A stretch of DNA of 64,000 bases from Anadara kagoshimensis (lineage: Eukaryota > Mollusca > Bivalvia > Arcoida > Arcidae). The DNA lies in NCBI GenBank assembly GCA_021292105.1, contig CM037874.1, positions 26,834,583 through 26,898,582 of the forward strand, given 5' to 3'. Positions 11,473-26,300 of the stretch are shown here, one piece after another (position 1 is the stretch's first letter; every line of letters begins with the position of its first letter). A model generated the notes under the pieces. The model was not told the DNA's origin. It searched no databases and saw only the letters and a list, made by a program, of their open reading frames with translations. Made by a program: the position numbers and the translations under genes.

Positions 11473-14400
11473 GTTTTGCTTCGGATTCTTAAAAGTACTC
11501 GGAACCGTTTAAATATTTCTTTGCCGACGTTTTGTGTATCTTCTGGAATCCAAATTTAAAAAAAAGCCTCCTTAGACTATTTAATGTCGTATTCTTTAAT
11601 CTAAAATAACTCTTGAAAAACATTTTCAATAAATTCTATAACTCGACCATATTTTTATGCCAATTACTAGCATCTTGCATTATCTTATAGATTTTAATGT
11701 TACCGCTGGAAAGATTTGTTATGGCTGTAATCAGCATTCACATCCCAACAAGTGTGATCAAATAGTTTTATGTGATCTTGATCAGGTACTTAGAATTAAT
11801 ATTACAACTTATTATACCTCACATATATTAAAACACTTTTCATTGGATGTTTTCCAATCACATGACATGTAATAAATGAGATATTTCCCACAGAATCACT
11901 GTCAGCGTGTGACAACCTCCTACTGCCATGTGATAACCTCTCACAGCCATGTGATAATACTATTATCACCCGTGATAACCCGGTACAAGGGAAATAACTC
12001 GCACAACTGGACCGTGTTGTCATTTTTGTAAACAATAACAATGGCGGCCAGTCGTTGTTTGTAGTTCGTTGGAAGCGGACTTTGAGTTAATTATGCATGA
12101 CAAAGATGCAGAATACACAAAAGGGGCACCAAAGCTTTAGTGAAAATACTAAAAATGCATTTGATGGAAACAGAAAGAGAGGTAAATCTAGATTCTGCGG
12201 AATATAAAGTATGTAGACGAGCGCCAGAAAAGGATGGTTGAAAGTGTAAACTGGCTACATTTAATTTAATTTAAAATTTATATATTGTTTGTGTCATTTT
12301 ACATGGTAAGCTTTGTTTCGGTATAATAAAATAATAATTGCCCTCTAGGTATGTGGACATCCAGAATTGTCACCCTTCAGAAAGGTTTTCACCCTCGGTC
12401 GATGCCCTCGGGTGACAACAGTTCTGTCGGGTGACAATTCTGGATGTCCACATACCTAGAGGGCAATTATTGTATAATATTACAATTCTATTTTATATTC
12501 ACGCAGTCAATATTTTTAATAAACATTGCAAAACTTAGAAAAATTGAAAGGGATAGCTCGAAGTAAATTTTTTATTTTCAATTTCATAGAAACATTTGGG
12601 TTTCCACATTTTTGTACGAGTTAACGATGAGGAATTTTATTCTAGTGACACAAAATTAAATCAGGTTTAATAAAAATTAAAAAAAAAAACATTACAAGAC
12701 TAAAAATGTTGTTTCATGTTAACATTTTTAGAATGACGTGAATGTAATACCCACCTTATCAAATGCACTTAACACATTTTAATTACTATCCTGCGAGCTA
12801 TTAGCTCGACCAAATGATATTAAGTGCAACAATTAAGTAAAAAAATTTAAAATTGCTACTTCGCACAAACATACTCTAAGCATTGTTATAAATATACGGA
12901 TGTGATACTAGAAAATTCCTTCTATAATGTATCAGTTTATATACCGATATACATGTACATTAAATAGTCTATATTTATAATATATTTTCAGGATTGTTTT
13001 ATTTCCCAGACATCTATTGGAACCGATACATTATATACCAGTGGATGTAGGTCCACGACGGCAAGTTTTTATACCGTTATTTAAATAAAAAAAACAATAA
13101 TCCATGTCCAAAATCCGATTCCAAAAAAGTCAACCACAAACATACCGAGCCATGTTCAAATCGCAGTCCAAGTATGAAACTGGCAAATTAAATCACATCC
13201 AACAGGGAAGTGAGGTCGGGTGCTCTGGAAAGATAAGCCATCCTATTTAACTAGATTTATCTGTCGTGTACGTATATTCAAAATTGAGAAAAAAGGAACA
13301 TGAAACCGTGGAGCGTCAAATAAATCCATGGTAATTTAGAATACAGACACATCATACTTATCAACTTAAACAAATGATTTGAAAAAATTAGTCGAATGGT
13401 TTAACTGTCTTTCCTTAAACTCGATATCTTATTTGCTTATAGCTTAATTATATTAACACTGATCCATCCAGAAGGAGCCGAGATAAAGATAGCTAGTGAC
13501 CGAAAAGCTGTCCGAGATATTATTAGCAGCTGTTGAGATATTGCTAACGAGGGACCTAGATGACTTGCTGATTCAGCACTTATTCGGTTGGCTTAATATT
13601 AAATTTTCAACATGGTCTACACTGTATTTCGAGACCAATAGTTCATATGTTCTAAGAACATAACTTGCTCGGAAAGAGCATCATAGTAAATTGCAGTCAT
13701 AAACAAACTGCTAGCTAAGCTGTTTATATTTATTTATTGATAAAGTTAATGAATCTGTAAGTCCTCGGTAATTAGGACTTGACGCTCAGACGAGAAATAG
13801 CCGTCTCTTAAAATTAAATATAAAGATAACGTCTTTATTGGATAATCATTTTTTATATAAATGATACCTTTTTATTTCCCCTATCTAGACTCTGCATATC
13901 GATATCACACATAAAAATCCTCATAAAATAAACGATTATCACGAGAAAGTCATAAAATCGCAATTTAATGCATTTTTCTAAATTGATATTATAACTGAAT
14001 TTCCTTTCAAGTGAATTTTTCAGTGATAAAAAATTTAAATTTAATTTTGTAATCAACATTTTAATTATATCACGTCATAAAAATTATCCAGTATTTTCTT
14101 TCATACAAATTTATACAAACAAAGTACAGACCTGTCAAAAGTTAAACACCATACGAAGAAAAAGTAGCTAAAGCAATAGCCACAGAATCACGTCTATATT
14201 TTACACTTGAATCTATTTTTTCTTACGTTGATAGTTTAGAAAAAAACTTAAAAAGTAAAATGAATCACAAAACAAGCGTATATTTTTACTTAAAATCTAA
14301 GTTTGAACTTAGCTTTTCGGAAAACAGTGCCTGGCCCCGGGATCACGGACAATACTTAACTTTTTTGGACTTAACTTAGTTACATGTAAATAAAAACTTA

Positions 14401-17400
14401 TATTTTGAAACTAAGTGTGTGCCTAGCTTTGTCATATACCATTTTTTGAATTTAATCATAAAATACATTTAAAAAATGGTATAGACAATATATACCATTT
14501 TTTGAATGTATTTTATGATTAAATTAAAAAAAAAATGGTATATGACAGCTTATATTATTAGTATTGTTTGTGACCCCGGGAACTGCTATCGAGTGGTCGT
14601 GATATGGGTAGTTAGTGGCCAATAAGCTGTCGAGAGATAGAAAGCAGCTGCCAATAAGCTGTCGAGAGGTAGAAAGCAGCTGCCAATAAGCTGTCGAGAG
14701 GTAGAAAGCAGCTGCCAATAAGCTGTCGAGAAATTATTTCGATTGATGTGGGTACAGGTGAACTGTCGATTGGGCACTAATTCGATAGGTAAGTGTCAAA
14801 CTTTAGACAGGTCTGTACTGTAACTTAGTAGACAAAATGATGAAAGTTGAAAATCTTAAAAATATTTTATCTGACGGATTTTTATAGGTCTTGTAAGATA
14901 TCCCCAGCTAAAGCATTAACCTATTTTTTTTACTCAATATTCAGTACAGCCCTGTCGAAAGTTTAACACTGAGCTAACACAAATAGAGTTGAAGTCAACT
15001 GCCGAGTGGCCGAGATATGGATAGCTACATGTAGTGACCGAAAAGATACAGAAAAATAACCACTGCCGAACTACGTTGTGCGTACAGATGTAGCTGACAA
15101 TCCAATTCTGATTTTATTTTAGCATGATGATAAACTTTAGACTGAGCTGTTCTTTGAAACACACATATTGGTAACTTACTGAGACAAATTAAGTTGTATT
15201 TTTACAATTAAGAGTTTAGGACATTTATGCCGTATAAATTATAATGTAAACATAAAAAATGTCAGAGAAGATGTTTAAGGGTGTCTTATTTATCTGAATC
15301 AAGTAACATAATAAAAACCAAAGCGAAATAGATCATTTTGTAAATGGCATTTTTCAGTGCTTTATTTATTATTCACAGTCAGAAATCTTATTCTACGAAA
15401 GTATCCCAATAATTCGATATTATAATGAGCTTTTTATATATCCAAAAGAAAGTATGATACACACGGTTTCTGTTTACATCTCAATATTTCAGAAAAAGAA
15501 AAACCGCAAGTGTGTATCAAAAACAAATATACTAATCCACATCGAAGCAAAGAAAAACTTTGAAAATGACAAGTTAGGTAAGAAACTTGGACTTCTACCA
15601 GGGAAGTAAGGCCGGGTGCTCAGGAAGGGTAATCACTTCCTGTTTAGCTAGCTACACCCGCCAAGTGTGTAATTCAAATTTGTGTGAAAAGAACAAGGAA
15701 CTATGGGACATCAAATATATCCTGGGGAATCCTGGACACAGAGACATCAAACTTATCATTAATACTGTGATGGTTGCCAGTATTTTATGATGATGTGTTT
15801 TATGTAATATTTTAGCATTGCCCATTGTCACACATACATCAAGGTTGTCCTAAGTGCTGTGACTCTATGCTGTGTAACGACAATTGTAACATAACATCAC
15901 AGAACACCGATTCTGGCAACACAGCTTCTACACAGACTTTTACAACAAAACAATTGAAAACAACGACCGAAACATCTACAAACACGGTTTCCATAGCAAC
16001 AACGAAAATACAACATCCTACTACACAAAGCACGCCAGGTTGGTATAACACAATCTAACCCAATCAAAATTAAGAGAAATGAAATTTGTGAAATTTATTT
16101 GAAATCGATGATTGGGGTGTCGACTTCATAACACATTTGGTTTTTGATGGCGTCACAAAAGTAAAAGATTGTGTGTTCAAACAAAAATTGCTATGTGCTA
16201 ATAAAACAAAATGATAACTTACGGATGAATATGATAAACCTTCTGTGTTAGATGGCGAGACTGCGCCATAAAATATGTTTGTGTCACCTCTGTTTCGTCG
16301 ATCTTGTGTAGATTGAGACTTTATCGATTTTTGTGAAACAACACAACCATGTAATCATAGCAACTGTTTTGTCTCAACGTTGTAAATTACTTTTTGTGAA
16401 AGAAAATCCAAAATCTTTCTTCCTTTTATGAAGTTATCAATTTTAAACGATTGTGGCAGTGATAACACTCTATTCATTATCAAATATAGGATAGTTGATA
16501 AGCATATTTGCTAATAGTTGATTGAACAGCTATTTAGATGTATACAATTTTTTGTTTAAACAATAAATCGTGCTCCTTTGACAAATTCTTAAAATTTTAC
16601 TGGTGAAGCCCGTTAGAGTTATTCCTCTTTGCAAATATTTTTCAGACCGTTTACCTTCCTGTCCAAGTGGACAATGGCATATTTTAAAAGGTTCTAAATA
16701 CTGCCTGTTTTCCAGTTTTGGAAAATTCACTTGGCCAGCTGCAAAGGTAAATACATGTACACAACTTAAAAATAAGAATACTCACAATTATAACAAATTA
16801 TATTAAATTTATGACCATATTTCACATCTCTCTCTCTCTCTCTCTTTCTGCTGTTTGTCCAAGTATCACAAACACGCACATTCTCTTCATTACGTGCATT
16901 CCATTTGAAATTTCACAAATAATTAACTTAACTTTACGTTGATAATACAATGCTTTATAATTTTTTTACCTGGATGAATGAAACTGTCAGGTGAACATTT
17001 TTTCTATTACACATTGTTAAAGGTCTTGGTTCTTAGATTCCTGCTAGTAGACATCTCCAACATGTCTGTATACACTGACTATGACCGTGAATGTGAACTA
17101 ATTGAGGGGTTATATCAAAACTTGGTCGTTTTTTAATAATAAAATACGATCAATTCCAAAAAACTCCGTTTTTCCTTATATTATCTTTATAATTCAAGAT
17201 CCTGGACAAACTTAAAGGCATATATTTCCCCTTAAAAAGGGAATTTAAAAAATAAAGTTAGACTGGTTTTACAAGTACGGTTTTCATTTACAAACGAGAG
17301 TCGATTACACCGGCCAGAAATTGCTGAAAATGTCAACAACAGGCGAAATTTTACGTCTCCGCAATCTCCAAAGTGTTCCAACAGTCGTATAGAATTCCCG

Positions 17401-20400
17401 AATTGCATATTCAACTTGCACTCAATATTATTTATAACTTCGTTAAACTTTTCACATTTATGTCTGATATTTTGAATTTTTCTATTTATGTGATGTATTT
17501 TGTAAAGGTTGGTTGGTTGAATGTTGCTTAACGTCGCATCAGAAATTTTTCAGCTGTTCGCGAATAGAACTATTTAATTAATCTCTATGGATTAATATAT
17601 GAACAATTTTATGTATGCATGTGAAGTGCGAGTGTGTTGTATGGTCTGCCTTGTACTAGTGCGCACTCAGGGCGACTTTACCGTGCTAGCTCACAGAGTC
17701 AGTATGCCGCAGACAAGCGTACCACTCCCCCAGTCCATTATACTGATACCAGGTGAATCAGTAAAGGCCAACGGTAAGGAAAATTCACTTTCCCACATGT
17801 GGTCCGAGCGGGACTCGAACTCACAGCGGTGAGAGACCCTGGATTTGAAGACTGACGTCTTATCCATTAGGCCACCGCGCCCTCTATTTTGTAAAGGGTT
17901 ACTAAAGAATACATACACTGTAAAACATCTTAGCTGCTAGAATCAATCCTTTGGCAGGAAATTAAAGTTCCGAATTAAGTTCTATGTTTGGTAAACGTCT
18001 AACAAAAGGCAAAATACCGCAATTATCAACAATAACAGTGTATGTATATAGTGAGCGTGTCTCTGTCCACTGTAATATAATGGTTGAGGTTCCACACCAG
18101 ACTTTTAAAAGGCACTAGAAGTTCCATCTTTTGCAGCAACAGCAACATTCGATTTTCCCAGTTTTCTCTCGTGACTAACAATAATAATAACACATACTGG
18201 AATGGTCAACAACATTGACATGCCCGATTGAACTTTAACTTATATATTATCATGGGTCAGTTCGTTTATGTGTAAACGTAGGAGTTCATATAGTGTACTA
18301 CATCACGGGTGATATTCAACTCTTAACTCTGTGTTTGTTTATTTTGAATCTTAACACTACCAATTTATTGGGTGGATTTTCCTATATGAATGTTCCTAAT
18401 AAAAAGTCAAGCGGACAGGTCAATGTTGTTTGCCTATATAGGTCATCCACGATCTGATGTAATCTATTTTAATATTAGGGTAATTGTAACATATAAAGCG
18501 CGTGCCGGCGTGATTATGCTCATACGTTAATACGCTATTTACACCTGTATGCGTTATTTAAGCCGTCCGTGTTTATAACCATTGTGCCATCAAATCGAAG
18601 ATGGACTAGAATATAATATATTTATGAACATGTAGATATATTCAATATATTATATTTACTAGTATAATGCAAAGTTAAATTTTGAAACATTTCGTCTTTA
18701 GTTCACATTCACGATCATAGTCAACGCATACAGGTAGGTTGGAGATGTCTAGTATCATCATACATGACTACAACCATTACGTCGAATAACAAACGTTAAT
18801 TTGTGGTGTTTATATGTATGTATAAAAATATTGTCATATATCACTTTTGGAGTGTATTTCACTTTTTGAATACATTTTATGATTACATTCAATAAGTGGT
18901 ATCCGATACTATGTAAAATTCGCACTTCGTCCGTCCATTCAGACACTTCTTGTCCGGATTAACTCCTAAAATCTATAAAGCACTATTTTACTAAATTTGG
19001 TGCAAATTATCAACAATGTTAGGAGATGCGTATTTTATTAACCATATTTTACTTGGTAGATTTCTGAGAGTTATCATGGCGGGTGTAGCTAGCTAAACAG
19101 GAGGTGCTTACCCTTCCGGGGCACCCGGTCTTACTTCCCTGGTGGAAGTTCACGTGTCTAACCTGACTTGTCAGTTCCGAAGTTTTTACTTTGCTTCATG
19201 AATGTGATTCGGACATGAATTAGTATGTTTGTTTTTTATTATCGTCTTTTGAATATAATTTCAAATCACAAAATGTACCTACTATAGTCCGATCACATTT
19301 TCAGTGATGAAAAAACATGTTTTGAATGGGTGGTGTGATTCAAACTTAGATATCTCACTTGATATAACTTCAATAGACTTGAAATTTCACATATGTTATA
19401 AGAACATGTTTTTTCATATTTTGAATATTTTTTTGCAAATCTTCTCAGCTTTTTCAATTTTTTGTTGTTAATTTATATGAATAAATTTTAATAAACTTTT
19501 TCGATAAAAGTTTGTCGAGAAATAATACCTGTTCGTTTGCAGCCTTGTTTTAAATATAAGTACTTAAAAATACTATTTTTCTATCTTCATGGTTAAATTT
19601 TCAATATTCACTGTAGTTTTTGAGTTTTTGGGAGTCAAAAATTAGCAATTAATTGAAAGGTAGCTGTTGTCCCTCTTTTATGTTGATATGGCATATTCGA
19701 CGGTTTCATTCATGTAAGCCATTCATTATTGGGTTCTATTGGCTAATATGTATTCACGCGATACGGGTTTATACAGGTGTTTCTATTCTTAACTAGTATA
19801 CGTCACGGACTAACCCATTGCACTTGTTTATGAATGGACAACAGGTAAAACAGCACAAACGTCAAAATATTGAATAATATTCATTTATTATACATGTTTA
19901 ATTTGGCCTTGAACGACACACTTTTTTAATTTCATGTTTTAAAACTACAAAACCTTCAAGCTCATCTAACAAAGTCGCGATTTTTGTCTCAAAAGATGAA
20001 GGTATTGGCGATAATGCATTTTACTACGTGATACGTATCGTCTGAATAAAAACGGGTTTTATTTAATTTTAGACTTAATATATGAAATTTAATCAAATTA
20101 TTTAAACACATGTTATAAAAATAACAGATCTACATATAGCATTAATGAAATATGAGGTAAGTAATCCACGATCTTTTTAAGGCCACATTGGTTTTCATCA
20201 CTGAATAAGTGATCGGACTATAACGGGAGATTCTAATTTCCTTATTATTTATTTTAGACTTTGTGTCAGAAGCACCTAATGCATCTACCTATAGTTGACA
20301 CAGATGAAAAAATGCATTTTATTGATTCAATAATTCGAAACGATAACCATGACAGTAAGTTTAATAATACAATCAAACAAAAACAAGTTAAAAATTATAG

Positions 20401-23122
20401 CCAAACACAAACATACAGACTCATGTTGAAATTACAATCCAAAATGCAATGAAAAAGCTTTGAAACTGGGGGCAAATTAAGTTGAACACGTGAACGTCCA
20501 TCAGGAAAGCGAGGCCGGGTGTTCCGGAAAGGTAATATCAGAAATAAAATCTTATTATTATGACAAGAGACAAGCATATGGAATGTAAAACGTATGCACT
20601 GTTCAAAAATAGTTTTTGTCAATCTCATTTTAAATCTTTGATTTGTACCCAGCTAATATGAAACTTTTCACCTCAAAGTTGTCAAAGCTACGTGAAATGA
20701 TCAATTTCTTGGTGACATTTTGTGGCACAAATTGCCATTGTATCCGGAATAGGCAATAATGCCGGTCACGTGAAGATACTTGAATGCACTTGTGTAGTCT
20801 TGACACTAACGCCACTAATATACGTCAGTTAAGACTGATAACATAACATTAGTATTTTACCTATCTTTAATAGAATTAGAAGTCCAATTAATTCTTACCT
20901 TATCAACAGTTTAGTCAGACAATAGGGCAATAATCACACATAAAGATACCAGTACATGTCCAAACCACGATTGTAAAAGCAAAGAATCAGCTTTGAAAAC
21001 CTGTAAATTAAGATAAAGACGTGTACTTCCACCGGGAAAGTGAGACCGTTTGCTTCGGAAGGTTGAACATATCCTGTCTAGCTATTTCTATTTGCCACGT
21101 GTTAAATCAAAATTGAGAATAAAAGAAACATCGAACTAAGACAAAAAATATTGCCAACCACCAACCGGTGCGACCATCTTGCAATTCACCAATGGGGTTC
21201 GCAACTTTACCACGTGATACAATCTAACGTTTGTGTGGAACACTTGTTTCCAATGGATATGGAATAGCATAAGATTACGTTTCCCCGCAAAAGTCACGTT
21301 ATTTCTGGAATTGTGACGTTAACGTTTTCCAAAACGTTCCGAACAAACGTCAAGGGGTACTGATAACGTAGTACAGCGGCGAACCCCATTGATCTTGTCC
21401 TTGTCACCTTCGCTTAAATAATTGTGTATTTCATTTAAAGTCTGGCTAGACGGTACTGACATAGCAGTCGAAGGCTACTGGGTTTGGAACACTACTGGAA
21501 CATTAATAGAACACACAATGTGGAACACAGATCAACCTGACAATTACTTTGGAACACATAGTGAAAACTGTATCGAATACGGACCTGATTATAACTACAA
21601 ATGGAACGATGCTCCTTGTGATCGGCAGTTAAATGTTCTGTGTGAATGGAGGTACATTCAGGTCTTATTATTACAGGAGTCAACTATAAGTTATTAATCT
21701 GACGTATGATTTATTACTTCTGCCACATGCTACTTGTGAATGCATTATTTTTATAAACAATCTAAAGTATGACACTCACTTCGAATATTTTTAAAATGCT
21801 TTTTAACCTATCATATGCTATAATATCTGTGTGCGCGTGTGTGTGTGTGCGTCTGTGTGTGTGTGACTCGCTTTCTTTACCCAATTGTTTTACCAGGCAA
21901 TGTAGAATCATATCTAACATAGATGCGGCTTGCATTTGAATCTGAATCTTGTATGAACAAAAATTGAATAAATGGGCATTTGTATATGCCACCAAAGCCT
22001 TTTTTCAACTATGGTAACAAATACAGACCTTCTTATATGTCCACTTTGATAATTTCAGAAAGTTTGCTCATTAAATAAAACCATTCAGTTTATTTATTTT
22101 TAGTGCTGTGAACCCTGTGCAATTGCATATACCAGGTAAATGTAATATGTTTTATAATATATTTCTATTAAAACAATTGAACTGTTTTGAAATTGCGTTT
22201 ATAGTCAATATGAATGTCAAATCTTTGCACGACAAAATGAATAATGAGCGATAGCTTGGTAATTAGACCAAAATTGCGAAACGGAAATTTCTTCATTGGG
22301 TTGAAAAAAATACCCAAAAGACCAAAGTTTAGCTAAGGAAATACTTTGCATTAGGGTGTATACATGTGCTCTAAACCCTTATCTTTTACATACAATAGGG
22401 CAACGTTAAGTCATCATTGTTTGGTAATAATGTCATTGTTAACGTATCGAGCATCCACAGCAATATCGGTCGATGTTAAATAATCGATTTTTACTATTTT
22501 ACCATGCCGTACACCAATCCCAAAAGGCCAGACATACAAACTGGTTATTCTTGTATATTACATGCTAAATCATTTGAATTTACATTGCGACTGCAAATTC
22601 AACGCCCAAAAACGGGGAAAAACACTGCTGTAAAATATGAAATTTTTAGTAGCCAATGAAACATAGAACACGAAGAAAAACAACTACTAGTATGTGCATG
22701 TTTTTAAATAACTAACAGTGTTTTAAAACCGCCTACTTTGAGCTTTATGATGTAAAAATGATGATCCCAGACCTGCCAATGGCATTGATAAAAATACCAG
22801 GCAAGTATCCGGTAGTGTGGTTCAAGTACTGGAAATTCTAATACTACAGTACATAGTGCTCTTTAAATAGACACGCATATAACATGCAAATATAAAATAA
22901 ATTACTGAACAACCTACCATGTTTTAGTTATACTTCATACTTTCATTGAAGCAATACTAATATATATTTTTCATTTTAATATTTTCTTTTTGAAACAATT
23001 TTATTATAATTTTTTTTTAAATTATTAATTAATTAATTCATTCATTCATTCATTCATTCATTCATTCATATATTATTATTATTAATTTTATTTATTTATT
23101 TATTATTAGCTCACCTGAGCCA

Positions 23123-23154
<32 letters not shown>

Positions 23155-23183
23155 GTCCGTTGTCTGTCGTCGTCGTCGTCGTT

Positions 23184-23219
<36 letters not shown>

Positions 23220-23267
23220 ACGAACCACTGGGCAGATTTCAACCAAATTAGGCACAAAGCACCACTA

Positions 23268-23304
<37 letters not shown>

Positions 23305-26300
23305 TACCCTCTTTAAAGGGGAGATAATTGAGAATTATTGAAACTTTGTTGGTATTTTTCAAAAATCTTCTTCTCAAAAACTATTCGGCCTGTAAAGCTT
23401 AAACTTTTGTGGAGGCATCCTTAGGAAGTGTAGATTCAAGTTTGTTCAAATCATGGTCCCCGGGGGTAGGGAGGGGCCACAAGAGGGGGATCAAGTTTTA
23501 CATAGGAGTATATAGAGAAAATCTTTAAAAATCTTCTTCTCAAAAACTGTTAGGCCTGAAAAGCTCAAATTAAAATGGAAGCATCCTGAGGTAGTGTAGA
23601 TTCAAGTTTGTTCAAATCATGGTCCCCGGGGTAGGGAGGGGTCACAAGAGGGGGATCAAGTTTTACATAGGAATATATAAAGAAAATTTTTTAAAATCTT
23701 TTTCTCAAAAACTATTAGGCCAGAAAAGCTCAAATTAAAATGGAAGCATCCTCAGGTAGTGTAGATTCAAGTTTGTTCAAATCATAGTCCCTGGGGGTAG
23801 GGTGGGGCCACAAGAGGGGGGTCAAGTTTTACACAGGAATATATAGAGAGAATCTTTAAAAATCTTCTCCTCAAAAACTATTAGGCCAGGAAAGCTCAAA
23901 TTAAAATGGAAGCATCCTCAGGTAGTGTAGATTCAAGTTTGTTCAAATCATGGTCCCCGGGGGTAGGGAGGGGCCACAAGAGGGGGATCAAGTTTTACAT
24001 AGGAGTATATAGAGAAAATCTTTAAAAATCTTCTTCTCAAAAACTATTAGGCCTGAAAAGCTCAAATTAAAATGGAAGCATCCTCAGGTAGTGTAGATTC
24101 AAGTTTGTTCAAATCATGGTCCCCGGGGGTAGGGAGGGGTCACAAGAGGGGGATCAAGTTTTACATAGGAATATATAAAGAAAATTTTTTTAAATCTTTT
24201 TCTCAAAAACTATTAGGCCAGAAAAGCTCAAATTAAAATGGAAGCATCCTCAGGTAGTGTAGATTCAAGTTTGTTCAAATCATAGTCCCTGGGGGTAGGG
24301 TGGGGCCACAAGAGGGGGGTCAAGTTTTACACAGGAATATATAGAGAAAATCTTTAAAAATCTTCTCCTCAAAAACTATTAGGCCAGGAAAGCTCAAATT
24401 AAAATGGAAGCATCCTCAGGTAGTGTAGATTCAAGTTTGTTCAAATCATGGTTAAATAATAGTGTATTTTCCATGCTGTATTCTTTTATATAAGTATTTT
24501 GATATAAAGTTAAATATATTGTTCATGAGAAATATATTAATTGTACTTGTATTTAAAAGCTAATTTTTAATGTAAATCCTGCTGTATTCTATAATTTCTA
24601 TTTGCCATTTCCCGATTACAGTATTCGGCCTATGCATTTTCTCTCTTTTGAGATTGGTAGATTGCATGATGAAAATTTTTTTTTAAATTATTTCATTGGT
24701 TGAAATGCTGTAAGAAAAAGGTAACGGAATAAGCCGAGGCTTGTCGAAACATCAACCTTTTACGGTACATAGAAATACTTACAAATGTTTAGTGAAAAGC
24801 ATCGGTAGGAAGTATAGATTTCAGTTTGTACAAAACCTCCCTCCCCTGCACTCACTTCAATACTGAACTCATTTCGGCTTCTACCTAGCAAGTTGCTCAG
24901 GTGAGCGATGTGGCCCCTGGGCCTCTTGTTATTATAGAAATATATATTACATTTTCTTAATACTGGTTGTCATGATGTCTTGTAGACTGTGATACTGGTT
25001 GGAAAACTGAAGGTTTTACAATGTTCTGCAGTGTAAATACACGAACCACTTGGTTTGAGGCAAAGGTACTATTGATGATAACAATAAAATTTACAAATTT
25101 AGATAAAAATACTAGAAATTGATCATAATTGAACGAAGAACATGCAACAACAAACACATCAATGTTCAAAGTAGTTTTAAGATGTTCGCCTCTCATAATA
25201 AATCTTCAAATGTTTGGACTGGTGCTGGAGAAATTGTGTTTAAATAATTATATGTGTAATATTTGAAGATTCCCAACAACTAATTTGCTGACTAATATAA
25301 AATCAAACTCTATTTATTTATTTATTTTGTTCTATTTTAGACACTGTGTCAGAAGCTTCACGCACATTTGCCGATTGCTGATTCAGCCGAAAAACAAACG
25401 TTAATAGGCAGAATGGCGGGTCAAAATGAAAGTAAATAATTTATATCTAATAAATAATGCATTTACGAGTGTTTTACATTTGTCTTGCACATAACTGTTT
25501 GATATCTGCAGAAATGCAAACAATAAAATGTCATTGACAAAGGAAAAAGTTGAAAATTGATAAACACAGGTACTCATTTACATGTTTTATGGCCAAACAA
25601 ACTGATGCTGTTATAATAAATATAAGTCACAATCTCGGAGAGATAATGAGCTGTGTTATATAATACTAGTATTTAAATTTGTAATGTTTTGTTTTGTAAA
25701 AGTCTTTTTGAGAATAAATGTAATTCTATGGTGATAATGTGACGTCATGGATTTTTGCTGTGCATATAACCGTGACGACGTCTTTTATTGGCTATTCCAG
25801 CAATAAGCTTCACACCTCGTACGCAATCTTGTTTGAATAATGTCAATAGATTAGCGTGCATTATTCAATTTTCATTTGCAAGGTAATGGACGATAAAAGA
25901 TTTTAAACGTCATTTCGAGGCAGTTAGATGATAAAATAATAATAATATGGTTTATTAAAGTGTCACATGCTATTATACTGTTGCTGTTATAGAGAAAATG
26001 TTATTAAATGTTTATTTAGCAGAACTCTATGCTTTGTGTATCTGACCAAACATACTTATCATATAAAAAGCATGTCATTTGAAAATAGCAAGCAGTTTAA
26101 TGTATATAACTGACTATTACGTATGCGTAATTCTGTCGATTTCAGTATGGTTGGATGGTACCGAAGAAGGCCACAAAGGTATTTGGAAGTGGAGCTCAAC
26201 TGGCCAAAACATAAGGTAAGCAAGCTATCCTTTATAAAACTATATTGATTGTGTCCACTACTCGATTGGTAACTCGTTGACATTTTGGTAGCCTAATCTC

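Noticed and set aside
15490-15560. Candidate exon after TATTTCAG between the LU2 exons
   Set aside because: The stretch runs into an R1 end, contains no needed cysteine, and the exons 12992-13060 and 15816 already join in frame.
17800-17885. Possible functional tRNA-Arg gene
   Set aside because: A and B boxes are present, but acceptor-stem pairing is not convincing and a SINE-like body follows; better explained as a SINE.
23109-24930. CRISPR-like array
   Set aside because: The units are about 166 bp with no unique spacers, inside a eukaryotic intron; it is a tandem repeat.
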